A stretch of DNA of 64,000 nucleotides from Oceanicella sp. SM1341 (GTDB lineage Bacteria > Pseudomonadota > Alphaproteobacteria > Rhodobacterales > Rhodobacteraceae), in NCBI RefSeq assembly GCF_003448965.1, contig NZ_QRGC01000026.1, forward strand, positions 1 to 64,000, in the 5' to 3' direction. Numbering within the stretch: position 1 is the stretch's first letter; every line of letters starts with the position of its first letter. A model generated the notes under the pieces. The model did not search any database. It saw only the letters and a list, made by a program, of their open reading frames with translations, and had not been told where the DNA came from. This document shows positions 1 to 9,896 of this stretch, piece by piece. A program made the translations under genes and the position numbers.

Positions 1-323
1 GGGTCGGCGGGGCTGGCGGGGTCGTAGAGGGCGCGGCGCGTGGGCGCGGGCAGCGCGGCCTCCGGGTCGAGCCGGCGCAGGAGGGCGGCGAGCCCGGCGA
101 GGCGCAGCGCCTCGGGGGCCCCGCGCAGCCGGGCGATCTCGGCGCGCGCGCCGAGCCGGCGCGAGGGGCGGGCCCGGGTGAACAGGCGCAGCAGCGGCGA
201 CAGCAGCAGCCCGGTGACGAGGCCGAGGGCGAGCACGGCGCAGGCGTCCTGCCAGCCGAAGGCGGCAAAGCCGCCGGGCAGGCGCACCGGGGCGAGCTGT
301 GCCGCGAGCTCCTGCGGGGTCAT
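1..323 (-). CDS. DUF4381-like membrane protein, N-terminal part (runs off window)
   Basis: The start codon is at 323 and overlaps the stop of the DUF58 gene by four bases (ATGA). The visible protein begins MTPQELAAQLAPVRLPGG and has one hydrophobic membrane segment at about residues 28-50, followed by an Arg-rich cytoplasmic stretch; the rest lies outside the window. Position downstream of moxR and a DUF58 gene matches the small DUF4381 membrane proteins of MoxR/Bat-type operons, which are thought to help assemble or insert envelope or periplasmic proteins. The family call rests mostly on gene order, because the diagnostic part is missing. Confidence 0.55.
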   Translation of the reverse strand, partial: MTPQELAAQLAPVRLPGGFAAFGWQDACAVLALGLVTGLLLSPLLRLFTRARPSRRLGARAEIARLRGAPEALRLAGLAALLRRLDPEAALPAPTRRALYDPASPAD

Positions 324-1168
324 TCCGCGCCCTCCGCCAGCGGGTCCTGCCCGACGGGGAGCACGCGGGCGGCGACGCCGAGCGCCTCCAGCCGCGCCGC
401 GGTGTCCTCGGGGGCGAAGCGGATGGCGCGCACCGCCCTGCCCTCCCGGAGGGCGAAGACCCCGCGCGGCGGGGCGGTCTCGACCGCGTCGCGCACCAGC
501 AGCAGGGTGAGGCGGCACTTGCGCAGCACCGCCCCGGCCACGGCCTCGAAATCCGCGCCCGGACGGTCGAAGCCGGTGGCCAGGATGATGGCAGCACCCG
601 GGGGGGCCGCGAAGGCGGCGCGGTCGAGCATCTCGGCGAGCTCGGGGCCCGGGCCGGCGGCGGCGGCCTCCAGCCCGGCCGCGTGCTGGCGGGCGAGCGT
701 GGCGGTGATGCCCAGCATCGCCGCCTCGCGCGGGCGGGGGGCGAGCACGGTGGTCTCTGTGTCGCGCACCGCGTGCAGGCCCACGCGGCCGCCGGCGGCG
801 ACCACGCTCCAGCCCTCCAGCGCCAGCGCCTCGGCCGCGGCGACAGAGCGCAGCCGGCTGCCCGTGCCCCAGAACATCGGCGCGCGCAGGTCGGCCACCA
901 GCAGGGCGGTGCGCTCCACCTCCTCGTGGAAGGTGCGCAGCTGCGGGCGGCCGCTGCGGGCGGTGGCGGCGGGGTCGAGGTGGCGGGGGTCGTCGCCCTC
1001 CTGGAAGGGGCGGATGTCGAAGATGTCGGTGCCCTCGCCCCGCCTGCGCCCCGCGGTGCCGCCGCTGCGCGAGGCGGCGGGGGCGGCGCGGCTCCGGGCC
1101 CCGGCCCGGCCGGCGAGCGCCACCAGCCGGTCGAGGCTGAGGCCGAGGCCCGGGCCCTGCGCCATCAT
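320..1168 (-). CDS. DUF58 domain protein of a MoxR operon
   Basis: The protein is about 282 residues. The N-terminal half holds the DUF58 signature FDIRPFQEGDDPRHLD (about residues 50-65), followed by a von Willebrand A-like core in which TALLVADLRAPMFWG carries the first strand. DUF58 proteins are encoded next to MoxR ATPases and probably act as partner or substrate proteins in maturation of enzymes or envelope complexes. The start is one of two adjacent ATG codons (1168 or 1165); 1168 gives an ATGA overlap with the moxR stop, indicating translational coupling. The gene also overlaps the next gene by four bases. Confidence 0.85.
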   Translation of the reverse strand: MMAQGPGLGLSLDRLVALAGRAGARSRAAPAASRSGGTAGRRRGEGTDIFDIRPFQEGDDPRHLDPAATARSGRPQLRTFHEEVERTALLVADLRAPMFWGTGSRLRSVAAAEALALEGWSVVAAGGRVGLHAVRDTETTVLAPRPREAAMLGITATLARQHAAGLEAAAAGPGPELAEMLDRAAFAAPPGAAIILATGFDRPGADFEAVAGAVLRKCRLTLLLVRDAVETAPPRGVFALREGRAVRAIRFAPEDTAARLEALGVAARVLPVGQDPLAEGAE

Positions 1169-2160
1169 AGCGGGCGCACCGCCGCGAGGATCTCGTCGAG
1201 CAGGCCGCGCGCCGTCTCGCCCGCCGCGAGCGCGCGCCAGGTGGGGGCGAGCCGGTGGCACAGCACGTCCGGCGCCAGGGCCGCCACGTCCTCGGGCAGC
1301 GCGTGGTCGCGCCCGTGCAGGAAGGCCCGGGCCCGCGCGCAGGCCGCGAGGGCGAGCGAGCCGCGCGGCGAGACCGCGTGGCGGATGCGCCCGGTCACGG
1401 TGAGGCCCTCGGTCTCGCGCCGGGTCGCCATCACCAGCGCCACGATGTAGTGGCGCAGGGCGGGCGACAGGTGCACCCCCGCCACCGCGCGCTTCATCGC
1501 CGCCAGCGTCTCGCGGTCGAGCGGCGGGGCGGCCTCCGGCGGGGCCTGGGTGAGCTCGCCCTCCACGAGGTCGAGGATGGCGCGCTCCTCCGCCTCGCCC
1601 GGCAGCTCGAGGATGACATGCATGAGGAACCGGTCGAGCTGGGCCTCGGGCAGCGGGAAGGTGCCCTCGTTCTCCAGCGAGTTCTGCGTGGCGATCACCA
1701 TGAACGGGTCGGGCAGCGCCCGGGTCTCGCCGCCCACGGTCACCTGCCCCTCGGCCATCGCCTCGAGCAGGGCGGACTGCACCTTGGGCGGCGCGCGGTT
1801 GATCTCGTCGACCAGCACCAGCTCGTGGAACACCGGGCCGGGCAGGAAGCCCATGTCGCCGCTCTCGGCGCGGAACACGCGTGTGCCGGTGATGTCGGAG
1901 GGCATCAGGTCGGGCGTGCACTGGATGCGGGCGAAGCGGCCCTCGATGCCCTCGGCGAGGCAGCGCACGGAGCGGGTCTTGGCGAGGCCCGGCGGCCCCT
2001 CGATCAGCAGGTGCCCGCCGGTGAGCAGGGCCACGAGCAGCCGCTCCACCAGCGCCTCGTGCCCCACCAGGGCCGCGGCCATGCGCCCGGCCAGCGCGCG
2101 GGCGGGGGCGTTGGTGGCGGTGGTGCCCGGCCGGGGGCCGATCTCCGCTGCGTCCTGCAT
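1165..2160 (-). CDS. moxR: MoxR family AAA+ ATPase
   Basis: This 331-residue AAA+ ATPase has a Walker A motif GPPGLAKT, a Walker B motif LVLVDEINRAP and the MoxR sensor region ATQNSLENEGTFPLPEAQLD. MoxR ATPases act as chaperones that activate or assemble partner complexes together with DUF58 and vWA proteins. The start at 2160 was chosen because a GGGAGGAC ribosome binding site precedes it at good spacing; an upstream extension (MLHLRTQRGR...) looks non-coding. It is the first gene of the moxR-DUF58-DUF4381 unit and lies 141 bp downstream of the deaminase gene on the same strand, so read-through from the sugar operon is possible. Confidence 0.93.
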   Translation of the reverse strand: MQDAAEIGPRPGTTATNAPARALAGRMAAALVGHEALVERLLVALLTGGHLLIEGPPGLAKTRSVRCLAEGIEGRFARIQCTPDLMPSDITGTRVFRAESGDMGFLPGPVFHELVLVDEINRAPPKVQSALLEAMAEGQVTVGGETRALPDPFMVIATQNSLENEGTFPLPEAQLDRFLMHVILELPGEAEERAILDLVEGELTQAPPEAAPPLDRETLAAMKRAVAGVHLSPALRHYIVALVMATRRETEGLTVTGRIRHAVSPRGSLALAACARARAFLHGRDHALPEDVAALAPDVLCHRLAPTWRALAAGETARGLLDEILAAVRPL

Positions 2161-2301
2161 GCTGTCCTCCCCTCGGACCGGCCGCTTGCTGCGGCCTCGT
2201 TGCGTCCGAAGATGCAACAATCCGGGCCGCGGCGCCCTACGACCAAGGGAGGAGAGGCAGCCCCCCCGCCCGCGCCGGAGCCGAAGGGGACCGGGGCGGC
2301 G

Positions 2302-3042
2302 TCAGAGCAGGGCTGCGGCGGCGCGGTCGCAGACGAGGGTGAGGTCGGGATGCGCGGTGAGGGCGGAGGCCGGGCACGCGGTGTCGGGCGGGGCGCGGAA
2401 GGCGCGGCGCAGCGCCTCGGCCTTCGCGGCGCCCGTGGCCACCAGCAGGATGCGCCGGGCCTCCAGGATGGTGCCGATGCCCATGGTGAGGGCGCGCGCG
2501 GGCACCTCGGTGCCGGGCGGGAAGTCGGGCGCGTTGGCCTCCCGGGTGCTCTCGTCGAGCACCACCTCGCGGGTGCGGCTGTCGAAGGGGGCGCCGGGCT
2601 CGTTGAAGCCGATGTGCCCGTTGCGGCCGATGCCGAGGAGTTGCAGCCCGATGCCGCCCGCCGCCGCGATCTGCGCCTCGTAGCGCGCGGCGGCCTCTGC
2701 CGCATCGCCCAGGCCGGGGGGCACATGGGCGCGGGACGCGGGCAGGTCGACGCGGCCGAAGAGCTCGCGGCGCATGTAGGCGGCGAAGGAGGCCGGGTGG
2801 TCGGGGCCGAGGCCGCGGTACTCGTCGAGGTTGAAGCTGGTGGCCCGGGCGAAGGAGAGCCCGCCGGCCGCGTGGCGCGCGGCGAGACGGCGGTAGATGC
2901 CCAGCGGCGTGCGGCCGGTGGCAAGCCCCAGCACCGCGGCGGGCTCGGCCGCCAGGTGGTCGCCGATCAGCCGCGCGGCCTCTCCGGCCACGGCCTCGGC
3001 ATCGGGCAGCACCCGGATGGCGGCTTGCAGCAGCGGGCTCAT
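2302..3042 (-). CDS. nagB: Glucosamine-6-phosphate deaminase
   Basis: At 246 residues the length is standard for NagB. Motifs include ATGRTPLGIYRRL (phosphate binding), SFNLDEYRGL with the catalytic Asp, and GIGRNGHIGFNEPG with the catalytic His and Glu. The enzyme converts glucosamine-6-phosphate to fructose-6-phosphate and ammonia, feeding glycolysis. It is the last gene of the sugar operon and overlaps the ROK kinase stop by four bases. The absence of a NagA deacetylase here, and the presence of a PIG-L deacetylase in the divergent unit, suggests that deacetylation happens before phosphorylation. Confidence 0.9.
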   Translation of the reverse strand: MSPLLQAAIRVLPDAEAVAGEAARLIGDHLAAEPAAVLGLATGRTPLGIYRRLAARHAAGGLSFARATSFNLDEYRGLGPDHPASFAAYMRRELFGRVDLPASRAHVPPGLGDAAEAAARYEAQIAAAGGIGLQLLGIGRNGHIGFNEPGAPFDSRTREVVLDESTREANAPDFPPGTEVPARALTMGIGTILEARRILLVATGAAKAEALRRAFRAPPDTACPASALTAHPDLTLVCDRAAAALL

Positions 3043-4102
3043 GCCGCTTCCTCCAGCGCGTCGGCGAGGGCGAGGGCGCCGGCGCGGGCAGCGCCGATGC
3101 CGCCCGCCCGGTTTCCCAGCGCGCTGATGCGGCAGGGCGGCGGCTCGGGGCAGCAGAGCTCCAGCCGCTCGCGCACCCGGGTGAGCAGCTCGGGCCGCGA
3201 GCCGATGCCGCCGCCGAAGACGAAGAGCGCGGGGTTGATCACCGCGTCGATGCTGAGCACGGCGAGGGCCACCCGCTCTGCCAGCCGGTCCATCACCGCG
3301 GCGAGCTCGGCATCGCCCTCGGGGGCGCGGAACAGCTCGCGCAGGCTGCCCGGGCGGCGGCCGCCGCGGCGGCGGTACTCCTCGGCCAGCGCGCGGCCGG
3401 AGACCACGCTCTCCAGTGCGCCGCACTCCTTCGCCGCGGGGCCGAACGGGTCTCCGCCCAGCGGCAGGAAGGCGATCTCGCCGGCGGTGCCGCGCGCGCC
3501 GCGCATCAGCCGCCCCTCCTGCGCGAGGCCCATGCCGATGCCGGTGCCGAGCGCCACGAAGGCGAGCGGGCCGCCCGGCGGCAGCGGGCAGTTGCCGTGG
3601 CCGCGCCAGCTCTCGCCGAGGGCGGCGAGGCTCACGTCGTTCTCCACCGCCACCGGCAGGCCGAGGCGCCCGGCGAAGAGCCGGCGCATGTCGCGCCCCG
3701 CGAGGCCGCCGAGATTGGGCGCGCGCTCGAGATGGCCGGTGTCCGGGCGCAGCGCGCCGGGCAGGCCGATGCCCGCGGCGCGGATCGCGCGGCCGGCACC
3801 GAGGGTGCGGAAATGCGCCTCCACGCAGGCCAGCGCCGCCTCGCCGCCACCGGCGGGCGTGGGGTCGCGCTGCTCGGCGAGGATGGTGCCGTCGAGCGCG
3901 ATCACGACGGACTGGATCTTGGTGCCGCCCACGTCGCAGCCGAAGAGGCAGCCGGCATCGGCGCGCAGCGCGCCCGCCGGGGTGAGCCAGCCGCGCTCGG
4001 CGAGCCCGGCGTCGGGCTCCGTCGTGCCGTGGCGCAGCGCGGTGGCGAGGCGGCGGCGCTGGCGGGGGGTGAGCCCGCCGGCCGGGGAAAGCGGCTGGTC
4101 CA

Positions 4103-4103
<1 letters not shown>
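3039..4103 (-). CDS. ROK family sugar kinase (N-acetylglucosamine/glucosamine kinase-like)
   Basis: The protein is 354 residues. The ATP-binding motif FGCDVGGTKIQSVVIALDG lies near residue 55, followed by VENDVSLAALGE (catalytic Asp), VALGTGIGMGL and the ROK-type GTAGEIAFLPLGG segment. There is no N-terminal winged helix; instead a short 50-residue extension precedes the kinase fold, so it should be an enzyme, not a repressor. The usual ROK zinc-site CxCGxxGC cluster is not present; the corresponding region reads KECGALESVVSGRAL. Its stop overlaps nagB, and its start touches the ATPase stop (TGATG). It probably phosphorylates the hexosamine released inside the cell so that NagB can act. Confidence 0.85.
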
Positions 4104-5142
<1,039 letters not shown>

Positions 5143-5143
<1 letters not shown>

Positions 5144-6636
5144 CAGACCCTCTCGAGAAGTGCTGTGAACGCGGTGTCGAGCGCCGCGGCGGCGCGGGCC
5201 TCGCGGGCGCGCGCGGCCTCGGCCGCGGCGGTGAAGCCGGCGAGCCGGGCGGTGTACTCGGCGAGCGCCTCGTCCATTGCCGCGGGGGCCGGGCCGCCGA
5301 GGCGGTCGCGCACGGCGATGAAATGCGCGGGCGAGACCGCCTCGGAATAGGCGGCCTCGTCGAGCCCGGGCTCGCGCCCGCAGGCGGCGCGGAAGGCGGC
5401 GGCGAAGGGGGTGTAGCCGCGCTCGGCGAGGCTCGCGCCCGCTGCCACCACCGCGCGCGCCGTGGCGGCGGCGATCTCGTGCGCCTGGCGGAAGGAGAGG
5501 CCCTCGCGGCGCACCAGCGTGTCGGCAAGCTCGGTGACGGTGATGCAGGAGCGGTCGATGTTGGCCGAAACCCGGGCGCTGTCGATGGTGAGGCTCGGCA
5601 CGAAGGCCGCGAGCAGGCGCAGGACGCGCGAGGCGGTGGCATAGGCTTGGTGGCCGGCGGCCTGGCTCTCGCCCTCGCTGTCGTTCATGTCGGTGAAGGG
5701 GGTGTTGTGCATGATGTCGCGCATCATCCGGGCGCGCCCGGCGGTCTGCGAGGCGAGGTGGCGCATGTGCTCGATGGGCACCGGGTTGCGCTTCTGCGGC
5801 ATGATCGAGGAGATCTGCACGAAGGCGTCCGACACCCGGATCTGCCCGACCTCGAAGGCCGACCAGACCTGGAAATCCTGCACCAGCCGGCCGAGGTGCA
5901 GCGCCAGCAGCTCGAGCGCCGAGTAGCTCGCGGTGATGTAATCCACCGCGGCGATGCAGCCGTAAGAATTGCGCTGGGGGGCGGCGAAGCCCAGCAGCTC
6001 GGCCACCCGGGCGCGGTCGATGGGAAAGCCGGAAGTGGTGATGGCGGCGGCGCCCATGGAGCACAGGTCGGCGAGGCCGCGCGCGGCCTCCATGCGCTCG
6101 ATGTCGCGGATCAGCACCTCGATGGCGGCTGAGAGGTAATGGCCGAAGGTGGTGGGCTGGGCCGGCTGGCCATGGGTATAGGCCACGATCACCGTGTCGC
6201 GCTCGCGCCGCGCGGTGGCGATGAGGGCTTCGAGCAGGGCGCGGGCCTCCGAGAGCGCGCGGTCGGCCCGGGCCTTCAGCGCCATCTTGAACAGCGTGTG
6301 GTCGATGTCGTTGCGCGAGCGGGCGGTGTGCAGGCGGCCGCCGTCATCCGCGCCCAGCCGGGCCTTCAGCTCGGCCTCGCGCAGGAAGAAGTAGTCCTCC
6401 ACCGCGCCGGTGTAGCTGAGGGTGGCGGGGTCGATCTCGCGGTCGATCGCCTGCAGGGCGCGGGCGATGGCGGAGGTGGTGGCGGGGGGCAGGATGCCGG
6501 TTTCGGCCAGCATCACGAGGTGTGCGCGGTCGATGCGCCGGAAGCCCTCGGCATGGGTGTCGCGCGCGTCGTCGAACAGCGGGGCGAGCACGGTGTCGCG
6601 GTAGGTCGGGTTCGGGAAGGGAGCGTCAGCGGTCAT
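5143..6636 (-). CDS. Argininosuccinate lyase-like enzyme (fumarase/aspartase superfamily)
   Basis: The protein is 497 residues. It has the superfamily signature [15 protein letters not shown], with the flexible-loop serine, the [15 protein letters not shown] general-acid region and [18 protein letters not shown] near the N terminus. Members eliminate fumarate from N- or O-linked succinyl/malyl groups, including argininosuccinate, adenylosuccinate and the aminopolycarboxylate EDDS. It sits inside a sugar ABC operon and not with arg genes, so ordinary arginine synthesis is unlikely. I infer that it removes a C4 dicarboxylate from an imported conjugate; the substrate is unknown. The start at 6636 follows the permease stop by two bases. 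Confidence 0.85.
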
Positions 6637-6638
6637 GG

Positions 6639-7493
6639 TCAGTCCTTCAGCCCGGCCAGCATCACGCCGCGCACGATGAAGCGCTGCAGGGCGAGGAACA
6701 GGGCGAGCGTGGGCAGGGTGGCGAGGGCGGCGCCGGTCATGATCTTCTCCCACTGGATGGCCTGTTCGACCGCGAAGGAGGTGAGGCCCACCGGCAGGGT
6801 GTAGAGCTCCTTCGAGGTGGTCACGATCAGCGGCCAGAAGAAGGCGGTCCAGTTGCCCAGGAAGGTGAAGATGGCGAGGGCCGAGAGCGCGGGAGTCACC
6901 AGCGGCATGGCGATGCGCCACCAGATGGTGAACTCGTTGAGCCCGTCGATGCGCGCGGCCTCGAGGAAATCATCCGGCACGGTCTCGAAGAACTGCTTCA
7001 TCAGGAAGGTGCCGAAGGCGGTCATCATGCCGGGAAACATGATGCCCCAGTAGCTGTCGAGCCAGCCGAACTGCGCCGACATCAGGTACCAGGGGATCAC
7101 CAGCATCTCGGTGGGGATCATCAGCGTGGAGAGGATGGCGATGAACACCACCTGCCGGCCGCGGAAGCGGAACTTCGCCAGCGTGTAGCCCACCAGGCTG
7201 TCGAAGAAGCAGTTCGCCGCCGTGACGGTGATCGCCACGAAGGAGGAGTTGAGGAACCAGCGCAGGAAGCGGCCGTCCGACAGCACCTCGGCGTAGTTCG
7301 CGAGCGTGGGCGAGGCGGGGATGAGGCGCAGATCGTAGATCTGGCTCGCCGGCTTGAGCGAGGTGGAGAACATGAACAGCAGCGGCGTGATCATCAGCAG
7401 CCCGCCGATCATCAGCAGTGTCCAGGTGATGATGCGGCCGGGGCGGATGCGGGCGAAGCGCAGGCGCGGGGCGGGAGTGTCGGCGGTGGCCAT
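6639..7493 (-). CDS. Sugar ABC transporter permease (MalG type)
   Basis: The 284-residue inner-membrane protein has six predicted membrane segments and the EAA loop EAARIDGLNEFTIWWRIAMP, which docks to the ATPase. It has the MalG/CUT1 family layout, with an N-terminal segment TWTLLMIGGLLMITPLLFMF and a large periplasmic loop. It forms the channel together with the upstream permease. Its start and the upstream stop share TGATG, indicating coupling. Confidence 0.93.
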   Translation of the reverse strand: MATADTPAPRLRFARIRPGRIITWTLLMIGGLLMITPLLFMFSTSLKPASQIYDLRLIPASPTLANYAEVLSDGRFLRWFLNSSFVAITVTAANCFFDSLVGYTLAKFRFRGRQVVFIAILSTLMIPTEMLVIPWYLMSAQFGWLDSYWGIMFPGMMTAFGTFLMKQFFETVPDDFLEAARIDGLNEFTIWWRIAMPLVTPALSALAIFTFLGNWTAFFWPLIVTTSKELYTLPVGLTSFAVEQAIQWEKIMTGAALATLPTLALFLALQRFIVRGVMLAGLKD

Positions 7494-8407
7494 CAGCGTT
7501 TCCTCAGCGCCCAGAGCTGGCCCAGCGAGACCAGGAGCAGGATGGTGAACAGCACCACGGTCTGGGCCGCGGCATAGCCCATCTCGTAGGAGGAGAAGGC
7601 GGTCTGGTAGATCTTGAGCACCAGCGGCTTGGTGGAGCCGAGCGGCCCGCCGGGGTCGTTGGTGGTCATGTTGTAGACCTGGTCGAAGATGCGCAGGAAG
7701 CCGATGGAGGAGAACACCACCAGGAACACCGTGGTGGGCTTCAGGAGCGGCAGGGTGATGCGCCGCAGGATCGCCCATTCCCCCACCCCGTCGATGCGCG
7801 CGGCCTCGTAATAGGTGGTGGGGATGGAGCGCAGCCCGGCCATGAAGATGATCACCTGAAAGCCCAGGCCCGCCCAGATCGCCGTCACCATGATCGAGGG
7901 CAGCGCCCAGGTGGTGGAGCGCAGGAAGTCCATCTGCGCGAGGCCGAGGTCGCCCAGCACCGCGTTGATCACGCCCGTGGGCGCCGGCTGGTAGAACCAG
8001 CGCCACACCCAGGCCATGGCCGAGGCGGTGGTGATGTAGGGCAGGAAGTAGAGTGCGCGCATCAGCGTGTGGCCGAAGCGGATCCGGTCGAGGAAATAGG
8101 CCACGGTGAAGGACAGCAGCAGGCTGATCGGGGTGCCGAGCACGAGATAGGCGAAGGTGTTGCGGAACACCTGCCAGAACTCGGGCTCGGCCAGCATGCG
8201 CCGGTAGTTCTCCAGCCCGATGTATTTCGGCGCCGACATCAGGTTCCAGTCGGTGAAGGACAGCCGGAAGGCGTCGAGCGTGGGGTAGAAGCGGATCACG
8301 CCGTAGAACAGCACCGGCAGGGCGAGAAAGCCCCAGACCCAGAGCGCGCGGCGCATGCGCATCGAGAGCCGCGGCGCGGCCGGTGGGGGTGTTGCGTCCC
8401 GTGACAT
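7493..8407 (-). CDS. Sugar ABC transporter permease (MalF type)
   Basis: The 304-residue membrane protein has the CUT1 permease EAA motif EAARIDGVGEWAILRRITLP and six predicted membrane helices; the first is LWVWGFLALPVLFYGVIRF. The start at 8407 is preceded by a GGCGGAGG ribosome binding site. It lies 29 bp after the binding-protein gene and is coupled to the second permease by TGATG. Confidence 0.93.
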   Translation of the reverse strand: MSRDATPPPAAPRLSMRMRRALWVWGFLALPVLFYGVIRFYPTLDAFRLSFTDWNLMSAPKYIGLENYRRMLAEPEFWQVFRNTFAYLVLGTPISLLLSFTVAYFLDRIRFGHTLMRALYFLPYITTASAMAWVWRWFYQPAPTGVINAVLGDLGLAQMDFLRSTTWALPSIMVTAIWAGLGFQVIIFMAGLRSIPTTYYEAARIDGVGEWAILRRITLPLLKPTTVFLVVFSSIGFLRIFDQVYNMTTNDPGGPLGSTKPLVLKIYQTAFSSYEMGYAAAQTVVLFTILLLVSLGQLWALRKR

Positions 8408-8436
8408 GAAAACCTCCGCCTGCCGCGCCGTGCCGT

Positions 8437-9681
8437 TCAGTTCGCGCGGTCGAGGAGCGCCTGCTCCGCCGCCGCCGCCTCGGCCACCGCCTCCGCCACC
8501 GGCTGCTGCTGCAGCAGGATGCGGTTGATCATGTCCATGGTCACCTGCCGCTGGCCGGCCTCGTCGACGAACATGGTGGTGTGGGCGTATTCCAGCGCCT
8601 TGAGGAAGGGCGCGTAAACCGGGTCGGCGAGGTTTTCCTCGGTAAGGGCGGCCTCGGGGCGGGCGGGCAGCTCGCCCACCACCTTCAGCCAGACCTGCAT
8701 CGCCTCCGGCGAGCTCACGAAGGCGAGGAATTTCTCCGCCGCTTCCAGCTCCTCGCCCTCCGCACCCGCGCCGATGGCATTGGCGAAGTAGGAGGCGTAG
8801 TTCGAGCGCAGCCCGTCGGCGTTCGCCGGCAGCTCCGCGACACCCCACTCGAAATCCTCGATGCCGCGGAACGAGCCGAGGCGGAAGGTGCCGTCGATGG
8901 TCATCGCCGCGCGGCCGGCCCGGAAGGCGGCCTGGCCCTCGTCCATGAAGCCCTGCGTGCCGATGCCGTGCGCGGTCACCAGATCGGTGTACCACTGCGT
9001 GGCGGCCACGCCGGCCTCGCTGTCGTATTCCACCTCGGTGTAATCATCGTTGTAGGGCACGCCGCCGAACTGGCGCAGCAGCACCTCGCGCCACCACTGG
9101 TGGTCCTGCCCGGCCATGTCGATGGTCATGCCCACCTGGGTGAAATTGCCGCCGTCGTCCTTCTTCGCGAGCTTCTGGCCGTCTGCCACCAGCTCCTCGA
9201 GCGTCTGGGGCGGGCCGTCGATGCCGGCCTCCTCGAAGAGCTTCTTGTTGTAGAACAGCGCGAGCGAGCGCACCGCGGTGGGCAGGCCGTAGTAGTTCCC
9301 GTCGCGCTTCATGGCCGAGACGATGGGGAAGAATTCGCTCTCGATCATCTCGTCGGGGAAGGCTTCCTTGGAGAGCGGCTGGATCACCCCGCCATCCACG
9401 AAACGGTCGGTCCAGCCGTAGAAGAGCTGGAGCACGTCGGGCCCGTTGCCGGCCATCTTCGCGGCCACGACGCGGGTCTGGTAATCGGCGTAGGGAAAGG
9501 TGACCTGCTTTACCGTGATGTCGGGGTTCTCGGCCTCGAACATCTCGATGAGCTGGTCCATGGCCTGGACCCGGGTCTCGTAGATGTATTGCCAGTACTC
9601 GATCTCCACGGCCCCGGCCGATCCGGCGGACGCGAGCACCGTGCCGGCCAGCAGGCCCGCGTGCAGCAAGTGACGGTTCAT
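8437..9681 (-). CDS. Sugar ABC transporter substrate-binding protein
   Basis: This 414-residue family-1 solute-binding protein has a Sec signal peptide (RHLLHAGLLAGTVLASAGSAGA, cleavage likely after SAGA near residue 24). The mature protein starts VEIEYWQYIYETR and carries typical SBP_bac_1 segments such as DVLQLFYGWTDRFVDGG. Two adjacent ATGs (9684 and 9681) follow AACGGAGGTA; the second has the better spacing and was chosen. It is the first and probably most highly expressed gene of the operon and should define the imported ligand. Confidence 0.94.
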   Translation of the reverse strand: MNRHLLHAGLLAGTVLASAGSAGAVEIEYWQYIYETRVQAMDQLIEMFEAENPDITVKQVTFPYADYQTRVVAAKMAGNGPDVLQLFYGWTDRFVDGGVIQPLSKEAFPDEMIESEFFPIVSAMKRDGNYYGLPTAVRSLALFYNKKLFEEAGIDGPPQTLEELVADGQKLAKKDDGGNFTQVGMTIDMAGQDHQWWREVLLRQFGGVPYNDDYTEVEYDSEAGVAATQWYTDLVTAHGIGTQGFMDEGQAAFRAGRAAMTIDGTFRLGSFRGIEDFEWGVAELPANADGLRSNYASYFANAIGAGAEGEELEAAEKFLAFVSSPEAMQVWLKVVGELPARPEAALTEENLADPVYAPFLKALEYAHTTMFVDEAGQRQVTMDMINRILLQQQPVAEAVAEAAAAEQALLDRAN

Positions 9682-9684
9682 CAT

Positions 9685-9896
9685 TACCTCCGTTGGACAC
9701 GGCCCCCCGGGCCGCGAGTTGTCTCGAAAAAACAGCTCGGCACGGCCCTGCCCCGGGTGTTTCCCCCGGGTGAAGCGCCGCTCACGGGGCCGAACTTGCG
9801 CGGGACTCGGAGCACCTGTCAATAAAATACTTAACTTGAGTTAACCTTAGTGCCGGGCTAGGCTGCGGGCACAGGCATCGACAGGAGGCGACCGCC
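9685..9896. promoter_or_regulatory. Divergent promoter region with inverted-repeat operator
   Basis: The 212 bp between the binding-protein gene and the ROK regulator hold an AT-rich patch at about 9820-9850 in otherwise GC-rich DNA. Within it TTAACTTGAGTTAA (9831-9844) is a perfect 6+6 inverted repeat around TG. ROK repressors (NagC/Mlc/XylR type) bind AT-rich dyads of this kind, so this is the likely operator through which the sugar conjugate controls both divergent units. Confidence 0.6.

Noticed and set aside
320-1921. Long minus-strand frame spanning DUF58 and most of moxR
   Set aside because: Only its 3' part (from 1168) encodes DUF58; the rest lies in a shadow frame of the well-supported moxR gene.
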